NCBI GenBank assembly: GCA_032690845.1
Contig: CM064426.1
Coordinates: 70,296,403 to 70,360,402 of the forward strand
Origin: Eleusine coracana subsp. coracana
Taxonomy: Eukaryota; Streptophyta; Magnoliopsida; Poales; Poaceae
Direction: 5' to 3'
DNA length: 64,000 bases
The notes under the pieces are model-generated. The model had not been told where the DNA came from and did not search any database. It worked only from the letters and a program-made list of their open reading frames with translations. The translations under genes were made by a program, and so were the position numbers. Below are positions 55,641-64,000 of this stretch, in pieces. Positions within the stretch are counted from its first letter, which is position 1, and each line of letters starts with the position of its first letter.

Positions 55641-56636
55641 ATGGCACGCCCGCCGATCCTGTCCGTGGCGCTGCCGTCCGACACCGGCCGCGTGCTCAGC
55701 ATCCAGTCGCACACCGTCCAGGTCCAACCGCTGTTCGCTTCTCTTGAGTTCATGATTGCTTGCTTGCTTTCTTTCCTGGCCCCATAGGATAGGATTAAGG
55801 CAGCTGGACTCTGCGTCTGTAAACGGCTCTCGTGGCCGGTAGTATTGGCCGTCAGATTCGGGAGGCAAGCAAACGTTATTTCTTGGTTTTAGGCAGGCTA
55901 TTAGATCATTGACAGCTCTGTGGAGTATTTTGGTGTGCGTAGGAAGTCTATTTGGGGGAGATCGTGTTTGCATATACTGGTCTTTGGTTAGGTCCTTCCA
56001 AGTATTCTCCTGATGAGTTCATCTGATTTTATTTATATCGTGCACGCATACGTGCAGCCGGTTCACACACCGTCAGCATGGTTGTCATCCACCAAATGGC
56101 GTTAGCGGTTACGATTGCTTTTATTTTGCTGATGAGAAGGGTGGTCACGAGTTTGGTTTCCAGTCTGTCTGATTGTGTTCAATGCTGTGTTTTGGGATTT
56201 TTTTTTCTTATTTAAAACAACTACATTTGTCGTGTTCGAAACTAGGAAATCAGTTACAATATTTTTCTTGTCGATTCGATATTTATCCTCTGCTCAGGAT
56301 GCATAGTTTTAATTCAGGGCTATGTTGGCAACAAATCAGCCGTCTTTCCCCTGCAACTCCTTGGCTTTGATGTGGATCCGATAAATTCTGTACAGTTCTC
56401 TAATCATACAGGTATGGTAGAGTAGATGCATTGAACCATACAGCATATCATGTGTAATTTGCTTTTGCCACACCTAATAGTTCCTTTTATGTGTTATCTC
56501 AGGATACCCAACATTTAGAGGTCAGGTTCTCAATGGTACTCAACTCTGGGACCTTATTGAAGGGCTGGAGGACAATGATTTGTTGCACTATACCCATTTA
56601 TTAACAGGTGAATCATACTTGCCCGTTCTTCATGCC

Positions 56637-56673
<37 letters not shown>

Positions 56674-59600
56674 ACAAGTTGACTACTATCAAATTTGTCC
56701 ATCAAGTGCACAAAGAAACTCATTATTTATGATTCTCAGGTTATATAGGCTCAGTTTCATTTTTAGAAACTGTGTTACAAGTTGTTGAAAAACTGCGGTC
56801 AGTCAATCCTGATCTTCTATATGGTAATTTTTCTCCAACCTTTTGTTTTCTGTATGTTTATTTCCTCTTTACCGAATTTAGAGGAATAGTTGTTTGTAAT
56901 TGACAACTAACTGGAAACGGTTTCTATATGTTTGCTAATTGCAAACATTCTGCAGTTTGTGACCCAGTTCTAGGTGATGAAGGAAAATTATATGTTCCAC
57001 AGGATTTAATATCTGTTTATCAACAAAAGGTGATTAATCCACTTTAAGTTATCGAAATGCTTAGAATTGCTAATCTTAAGTCTCTTAGCATGCAAAGCCT
57101 AAATTTATCATAGTTTCATACTACTAGCTAAACAATTGTATGCTAACATGGGGTTTCCATGGTTTCTATAAGAAAATCTCTTCCCTATACTAACATATTA
57201 CCTTGTGGTATACAATATACTCTATCTATACTATGTATAAATCATTACAACCCGACAGACCTCTCTGCATTGCACATTGCAGGGGTGAGGCTTGCCTCAT
57301 ATAATCCTGCCCCAGACCCCACCTTGTGTGGGAGCTTCCAGCACTGGGTATGTCCATAAATCATACAACAGTTGTGTGCCTTACTATATCATTGAGATTT
57401 AGAACTTTGCTTTTGTTATCTTCTTTTAGTGAGCTTCAGAGTGAAAAATATATGATAGGCCAAGATCTCTTGCTTCAAATATTTCTGAGTTCTTATTCTT
57501 TATGACAAAGGGGAGCTCTGGAGCAACAGTAAAGCTGTTGCCTTGTGACCGTGAGGTCATGGGTTCCAGTCTTGGAAAGAGTCTCTTGCAGTAATGCAGG
57601 GAAAGGCTGCGTACAAAAGACCCATGGAAAAGATTTGAAAATCATGGCATGGGTCTCCTTTTTTTTCTTTCTTTAGATTTTTCTATATTTCTCGATGTTT
57701 CGATGATAATTTCTAGACTTTCCAAGTGGTTGGACCCTTCTCCAGACCTTGCACGAGCGGGAGCTATGGCCTACATGCACCGGGCTGCCCTTTTTTTTAT
57801 TGATTCTTTATGGCATGCTCACAATGCTTTACAGATCCCATATATTTCCCCATTGAAATTTACTTACTCTCATGAGGCCATCTGTAGGTTGTTCCGGTAG
57901 CTTCGATGCTTACTCCTAACCAATTTGAAGCTGAACTTCTTACTGGATTAAGGTAGCCATGCTTTATTTTTTAAAAATAAATGAGCTGTTTTGATCTGTG
58001 TATTTCCTTTCTTAATTGAATGTACCAATACAGGATCAACTCCGAAAAAGATGGCTTGACAGCTTGCAATACCCTCCACAGTGCTGGTCCACGAAAGGTT
58101 TGTTCCTTTAGTTAACCTGGGCTATACATATTCACTTCTGGCTTCCATGATTGGCTGCCTTTGTTCCTTCGTTAATCTATATATACTGTAAACACTGTGA
58201 ATACAGTTACTTATTATGCATTCTTTTGGTTGCTATCATCTTCCAGGTGGTAATAACTAGTGTACTTATTGACGGCAAGCTGCTCCTTATCGGAAGTCAC
58301 AAAAAAAACGAGGTAAAATTTCAACAGGATTTACAATTAGCATCCGCGTAGTTGCTGCAATCAGAAATGAATGTTTCATTAAGTTGACAAAGTTGTTTAT
58401 TGAAAGTAAGTAGGCTACAAAATTTGTGAGCTTGCTGGGATGTTACAAAACTGAGCAAGCTCACAAATTTTATATAAGGCACAAGTTGTCAGCCGACCTA
58501 AGAGACCAAAGGTAGAAGAATACCCTACAACTTTCTTAACTGATCATGTAAAATTAGTATGCACATTATGGCGCCATAATCGCACATTGAACAGCACAAT
58601 CCACAACCTCAGAATACGCAGAAGATTATTGCAGCAAATTTCGGCCAGAACCTTGCCACTACTAATCTACCACCGCAAGTACAGTGCTGAAACATGGTTT
58701 ACAGTGTGGACATGTCTCACCTAGGTTTCCCTTTGGAAATAGCTTGGTAGAGATACCCAGGCTGGTTCCTCCTTGGTGCGGGCACCAACTTAAATAGGGC
58801 AATGAAGGACATGTATCTGCTTAGTCTTGCGAACAAAATTTGCAGATACGATTACACAGTAAATTCCAGAGCATATAGCACTTGGTTGGTTTTGGCTGGC
58901 TATGAACTCCTGATCAGCCTATCCAGTAGGATGTTTTAGGGCTCTGATATATTTATGTTGACTATCAACTAGGCCTGGTGCACTATATTGAGCTGTTATC
59001 GAGTCAGGTTTATATTGTACCGTGCACAATCATGTCTTTTGCATATGTAGACTATGTCGTTTTTTTCACATTGACATGTAATGAAAATTTGGGATGTTCT
59101 TAGGTCACAACATGTAAATTTTTCCAGTGACTTTTTTAGGTAACTAACCAAAATAATTCTTGGCTTCTGTGGGGTGCTGGTTATGGTAAATTTACCTATC
59201 ATTAAGCTTAATGTTAGTTGATATGTATTCTTGGGATAGTTTTGAGTAATCTCTTGAGTTTTAGTAAAATCGCACAGTTGCCATATTTCAGTGGTGGATG
59301 GTGCTAGAAACGGTAAGTAAACTGCAAACATGTATATTAGCCAAATTTCCATTTTCCTTGGAAAAAATAAACAGCTTTTGACTGGCTCAAATCTAATCTT
59401 TGTACGCAACAGTTTGACCATGATGCAATCCATGTTAACTGGGAATGTTATAGGCTCCTACCTTGTCCGAATGCTGATGTCAGTCTACCAGTTTTTGCAT
59501 CAGGAATTCTGGATCTATTTCTTGATCCTTGACAAGCTAATTAGTTTGTTTTGTTCATGATATGTATCAGCATCTGGTAAAATTGACGTAAATGCACTAC

Positions 59601-61085
59601 TTTATTGGTGTGAATAATCTGTCTACAAATATCTGTTGTCTGTTTAGGTATGGTAGCGTCATGCATATACAGGAATTTTATTTTATTCATTTTTTTCAGG
59701 AACAACCACCAGTGCAATTTAAGATTGAGATACCAAAGATACCTGCATATTTCACGGTATGCTCTTTGCTCTGACAGTATGAATCTATCTTTCATATATT
59801 GATGTCTCTAGTTTTTTGTTGTTAGCTTTTAGGCCTTTGGGTAGGGAACAGATTTACGTTACTGGGATTGGTGAGTGGATTAGGAATATGATCTGATTTA
59901 TTGTAGCCTGGTTCATATGATCATTTGGATGTGGGGCTCTTGTCACAAATGGAAGTTGTATGGCATAATTATATTGGCACACAAAATAAATTACAAGATT
60001 CAATATAAGACATTGAGGGCATTATTTCGACGGCACTAAGGATTGGCGGAGAGACAACCATGCAGTCAAGTTCACTAACAGTAAGAATTGTGGATGACAT
60101 GAAGGAAGAGAAGAGGATAGAGAATGAGTAGAATTAGAGAAAATGGGATAATGTGGACTTGTTTCTGTTTAACATATAACAGTATAAGACACTGCATGCT
60201 TGGTGTTTTGTTTAGTTCATTGAATAGTTCATCTGTATAAACTTTCTGCTGGGTCCATAATGCCTTGCAGGGAACTGGAGATTTAACAACTGCTCTTCTA
60301 CTAGGATGGAGTAATGTAAGTCCTAGGGAAAGTTTCCTATTGTTCTTTTGTAATACATGTATGTTGTAACGATTTGAGTGTTTATAATAAATTGTTTTTC
60401 TTTTGATGTACACAGAAATATCCTGATAACCTCGAGACAGCAGCAGAACTGGCAGTATCCAGTTTGCAGGTATCTAAGTTGTGCTTCTTTGTACCATGAT
60501 ATAACTTTTGGGACTGTTTGTTATGCTTTTGTATGTAGAACTTAGGCAGCATGATGTAGTAGAATACCTGTTGATTTCTGGTTATGTCAGTTACCAGTGG
60601 GGCCTCTGTTTAGTTGCTGATAGCCTTCTGCAAGCCTTTTGTTGCTGACCTTTTCCCTAGTCCTGGATATTACTCTGTGCCACGTTAAGAAAGTTCCAGT
60701 ATCCAATTTACTTGTGGTGCTCGTTTTAAGCTTATGTGCATGTTTTGTAGATTTCATGCATGTTGTGTCCGATGCAAAATCAGATTTTACTAGCTAATTG
60801 TTGCATCTGGACAATAATTGCTCTTGGAAGCTTGTTAGGAATCAGTCTAGTTTACTTGCTAGAAGTGCTTACTGCTTACGCTGAAACTGATACTTATGTG
60901 TATAGATGTTTGAAGTTCACTTGGGATACATTGCAATTCTGCAGGCACTTCTACAAAGAACTGTGGAAGACTATAAAAGGGCTGGCTTTGATCCATCAAC
61001 CAGCAGCTTAGAGATCCGGTTGATTCAAAGCCAGGACGACATTCGAAGCCCAGCAGTTACATGCAAGGCTGTGAAGTATAGCTGA
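55641..61085 (+). CDS. SOS4: Pyridoxal kinase (SOS4-type), 309 aa
   Basis: Twelve coding exons join perfectly: 55641-55721, 56318-56411, 56503-56607, 56740-56823, 56956-57029, 57888-57952, 58034-58097, 58247-58312, 59700-59756, 60271-60315, 60416-60469 and 60945-61085. The protein starts MARPPILSVALPSDTGRVLS and follows the plant PDXK family throughout: QSHTVQGYVGNKSA, DVDPINSVQFSNHTGYP, HLLTGYIGSV, CDPVLGDEGKLYVP, MLTPNQFEAELLTGL and IPAYFTGTGDLTTALLLGW, whose Asp234 is the ribokinase-type catalytic base. It phosphorylates pyridoxal, pyridoxine and pyridoxamine with ATP in vitamin B6 salvage. The Arabidopsis orthologue SOS4 is 309 residues and needed for salt tolerance. Introns hold two SINE sequences, a GA microsatellite and a strong hairpin. 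No break is seen. I am confident of family and gene structure. Confidence 0.96.
56641..56669. repeat. (GA)n microsatellite in kinase intron 3
   Basis: An AG-dinucleotide run of about 28 bp lies between the third and fourth coding exons. Confidence 0.85.
57285..57356 (+). mobile_element. SINE 3' fragment in kinase intron 5
   Basis: The stretch CAGACCCCACCTTGTGTGGG followed by AGCTTCCAGCACTGGGTATG is the 3' domain common to tRNA-derived plant SINEs. The 5' promoter part is missing, so this is a truncated copy. Confidence 0.55.
57495..57812 (+). mobile_element. Au-type SINE in kinase intron 5, with internal insertion
   Basis: The body contains GGAGCAACAGTAAAGCTGTT, GCCTTGTGACCGTGAGGTCA and GGGTTCCAGTC near its 5' end and GGGAAAGGCTGCGTACAAAA in the middle, as in Au SINEs. 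The 3' part (GTGGTTGGACCCTTCTCCAG to GGGCTGCCC, T-run, ATTG) also matches. About 100 bp of foreign sequence (about 57617-57720) separates the two halves. The duplication ATTCTTTATG flanks the element (57495-57504 and 57803-57812). Confidence 0.85.
58419..58471 (+). other. 18-bp perfect hairpin in kinase intron 8
   Basis: The arm AAAATTTGTGAGCTTGCT (58419-58436) is exactly inverted at 58454-58471, with a 17-nt loop. In the spliced-out RNA it would form a stable stem. I know of no function. Confidence 0.75.
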
Positions 61086-61553
61086 ATACAATAGTAATCA
61101 TGAGAGGCATCATCGGCAATCAATCTGGAGAAGTCGTCTCCATCTTCAACATGTGCCTGACCCGACTTATTCAACATACTTTTGGCTTCAGTTTTGGAAT
61201 AGGGCGGTTGTTATACATGGATCTCAGAAAAAAAAAATAACAAGCAGGCTGCTTTTGTTACAGTTTGTCGTAATGTTGTGTCAGTGGGGGAGAGGTTGTA
61301 CAAATGTAAGACACATTCTGAAGCTTCATTGCATACAATGAACAGACAGCAATTGTTGTTGTTGATTCTTCAACGAGTTGTGTTTCTATGTTTGTTAACC
61401 ATCTCTTCTATTTTTGTCCATTCTGTTCCAGAAATTGTACCCAAGGAACCTTGAGAGGAAACATCAGCTTTTAAAGAAGTGATTTAAGAGATTCAAACTG
61501 GCAACCATAGTTGGAGTGGAAACGAATCTTTGGGCCATATTCTACTGTCCTAC
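61086..61553 (+). other. 3' region of the kinase gene
   Basis: This is probable 3' untranslated sequence. I see no distinct gene. Confidence 0.45.
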
Positions 61554-61901
61554 TAAGAGCATCTAAAAACTTTCTAAAAACTTTCTCTAAATTATATTAA
61601 TGAGGTTTAGTCTAAAAAACCATCTCTAACAGCTCCTCTAAACAACTCACAGATTTATTAGTTCTCTAAATTCTCCTTATTTGTAGCTAGAAATGAGGGG
61701 ACCCCAATACTTGTATTTAGAAGAAAATTAATGTTATTATGGTCTCAGATGTTGATGTGACCTAATTAAAAGTTTCCTTGATCTATTTTTAGGGAGAACT
61801 GTTAGAGAAGATAAGAAAACTTCTTTCTAATAATTTTTAGACTGCTCCTAAAAATACTCTTTTGAGATCAATTTTTTGGAAAACTTTTAAAGATGCTCTA
61901 A
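61554..61901. mobile_element. Tourist-like MITE downstream of the kinase
   Basis: The element 61557-61898 (342 bp) starts GAGCATCTAAAAACTTT and ends AAACTTTTAAAGATGCTC. It is flanked by TAA on both sides (61554-61556 and 61899-61901). GAGCATCT ends with a TAA target are a common grass Tourist pattern. Confidence 0.8.
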
Positions 61902-64000
61902 CTTAATGCTCATTTTTTCACTGTGTGTGCTCAGTCTGCTTTATGAACCGTTCTGAGACATATTCTTCAGTCCCATTAATTTACACATGGTCTTCCCCGG
62001 AAGCAAAGACCAGATTTGCACGAAGTAATAGAACTGCAAAGTCTACTGCCGACTTGCCATATAGAATATGGAATACATCAAATGCACGCTGCGTCGACAC
62101 GGTTGAAGTTCCTTTCTCTGCACTAGGAATATATTTCCCTCGGATCCAACCACTATGGAGACAACTTTATTCACAAGAACCCAGGGTACAGAATAACGCA
62201 AAATGATTTTGAAAACCTCAAGTTCTAGGAGATTTGTCAACCGTGTTATGACAGAGCAGAGATGTTCCGGTCAGGTTTTTGTGGCTTCCAGTTGTAAACA
62301 ACCCGTAGCATAAAATTTCTCAGGTGCTGGTCAATTTGGAGATGATGACCAAGCAGTAGTGCTTCACGCCATGCCGTGTTTGGAAGTTGGAACATGGGGG
62401 GTCTCAATTTTCAAATGATGTGCAAGTGCGACTACTAATTAGCAAAAGGGAAAAAAAACAGAACTTTTTTTGTTTGAGAGGAATCAGCAAGAACAGCCAA
62501 GTATTTGCATTTCCTAGAGAATTTCTTCTTTTCTTTTCCGAACAATGCAAGAATTCCCTTTTCAAAAGCGAATACTGTCGCTAGAAATAGAGAGAATCTC
62601 GAATTCATCACCCGGGTGGCCGTACACCTTTTTAAAATCTTCACCACGGCCTCTGCCGCTCAACCGCGTTACTTTTTTAATGTATGGTTGTGCAAGTGCA
62701 ACAGTGCTCGCACGCACTCACAGCCGCATGGGGTGAGATGTGATCCAGTCACGCGTGGGGCCCACGCGTCGCCGTCGTCATCGCCGTGCCCGGTACCGGA
62801 CCCGATTACGTGGTAACCACCACCACCTCCGCTCCTCCATCCATAGCGAGAATTCCTTTGCACGAGTTGAATTTGCTGTGAATTTGTTTATTCCTTCGTT
62901 CAAGTTTGGGCCCTCGGATACCTGTAGTACGAGTTTGTTTATATCTCCACGGAAACCCGTACGAATTCATTTGAATCCGTGGGTGCTTGAGTGCAGACGC
63001 TCACGCCGGCACATGATGCTAGGGACGGACAAAAGCCGTTTGGGATGCCTGCTTGCTTGCATCTTTCCATGGCGTTGCCTGCCTTTTTTCAGGTTGACCT
63101 CTTTTTGAGGTGAGGTACTAGCAGACACAACAAAGGAAGGTCACTGGCGTCACTCTTCCTCCTGCCAGACTGCCATCGTTAGGTTGTAGGTCCCCTTTCT
63201 TTATAGTTTATTTTTTCATTCATTAATTAATCTTTGTTACCGTTTCAAACTTTGAACTTTGAAAGCAGCCATGACAACTAACGACGGTGAAGATTGATTG
63301 ACCAAACCTAGAAACAGAGGGATGAGGGACAAATACAGCGGAAACGGATTCTGTGACGGCCTCAAAATCTCAGACGACAACGACGTATCAAAAAGGTTTT
63401 AAGCGTGGTTATCCGGTCTGCTTATTAACGTGGCCACTAAAACGCCTCAGAGTGAGTCAGCTGCAGACCGGCCGCACAAGGAGACAAAAGCCTGTGTGCC
63501 ATTGGCACGTCACCGGCGTTATCACTTTCATGTTGCTTGAGCACATGGAAACCATGTGTGCTGATGGGTAACCGAGGACAATTCAACCACCATAATCAAA
63601 GCGGGGTAGGACAGGAACAACAATCTGAGATCCAGGGTGGAGATAATCATAACAGCATAAGTACTAACTATAATATTATACAGGTTGCTTCATTGGAAAT
63701 CCAGCAGGATATTACAATATACAAGGAGAAAAAGGATGAAAAATACAGAGCTGTCTCTCTCTTCGCACCCACTCATCACATTGACTGACTTAAAACCTAG
63801 CTGCTCTCTCACTCTTCTTGTAGCCACTCACTCTTTTGTACACATCTCCATGGCCTTGGAATTTCTTGGTTGCATGGACAAAAACAATTCCACCAGAAAA
63901 CCAAAAATAAGCATCATGATAAATGATGATGATGAACTAGGACAGATTACCTAACTAATCCCCACCCTCCCTCCCTCCCACCTAATCCAATGACTGACTA
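61902..64000. other. Intergenic; no gene supported
   Basis: A frame at 61925-62206 and its minus-strand counterpart at 62043-62240 look partly protein-like, but I recognise no domain. GC-rich sequence at 62690-62870 (including GCGTGGGGCCCACGCG, a short palindrome) is promoter-like without an adjacent gene. From 63540 to the end the sequence could be the untranslated end of a gene lying outside the window. Confidence 0.35.

Noticed and set aside
54955..55973. Minus-strand Arg/Gly/Pro-rich open frames upstream of and across the first kinase exon
   Set aside because: They reflect CpG-rich promoter composition and antisense of exon 1. No recognisable domain.

Overview
The window is nuclear DNA from a grass (Poaceae). 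The signs are intron-rich plant genes, Stowaway- and Tourist-type MITEs, an Au-type SINE, CACTA elements with GGCGGTT-rich subterminal repeats, and a large LTR retrotransposon primed by initiator Met-tRNA. I cannot name the species. A panicoid grass is possible, but this is inference. Well over a third of the window is recognisable mobile DNA, and most of the listed short open frames are shadows or repeat-derived.

Region by region. Positions 1-2.8 kb hold a decayed small gene on the minus strand: a HIPL1-like Cys-rich exon plus a transmembrane exon, with a hAT-type MITE in its intron. Positions 4.0-5.1 kb look like a Copia-type LTR remnant, and 5-9.3 kb is AT-rich intergenic DNA with a diverged tandem array. 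Positions 9.4-18.25 kb are a tandem duplication (two units of about 4.3-4.6 kb) of a broken ankyrin-repeat gene. Each unit also carries a long inverted-repeat element, and the second of these contains a later Tourist-like MITE.

Positions 18318-31236 are one CACTA (En/Spm-type) transposon flanked by TTA. Its transposase genes (minus strand) are mutated and fused by an internal deletion, and a 6.7-kb gag-only LTR retrotransposon sits inside its tnpD-like gene (22518-29250, 5-bp target duplication). To its right, 31.3-33.2 kb holds the TPR-coding 3' end of the same ankyrin-TPR gene family. Positions 35.2-38.06 kb hold the better-preserved second copy of the HIPL1-like mini-gene, with a TATA box, three joinable exons and a 187-residue product. 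Positions 38.8-40.5 kb are a hAT-type element with an 8-bp target duplication and a CACTA element nested in it. Positions 41-44.5 kb are duplicated repeats interrupted by a non-autonomous Mutator-like element with a 9-bp target duplication.

The two clearly intact, conserved genes lie at the right. On the minus strand (47292-52233) is a DRIP-type C3HC4 RING E3 ubiquitin ligase of 7 coding exons and 480 residues. On the plus strand (55641-61085) is a pyridoxal kinase, orthologous to Arabidopsis SOS4, of 12 coding exons and 309 residues. They are divergently arranged with about 3.4 kb between their start codons; that gap includes a 52-bp LINE 3' stub with an 18-bp target duplication. Positions 61.1-64 kb are downstream sequence with a Tourist-like MITE and no gene I can support.

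The genes do not form a pathway. The DRIP ligase is expected in the nucleus, turning over stress transcription factors. The kinase is expected in the vitamin B6 salvage pathway. The HIPL1-like mini-proteins are predicted to be secreted or membrane-anchored, with unknown function. I found no previously undescribed multi-gene system. The most unusual items are the mini-HIPL pair, the CxxC-rich gag and the long inverted repeats.
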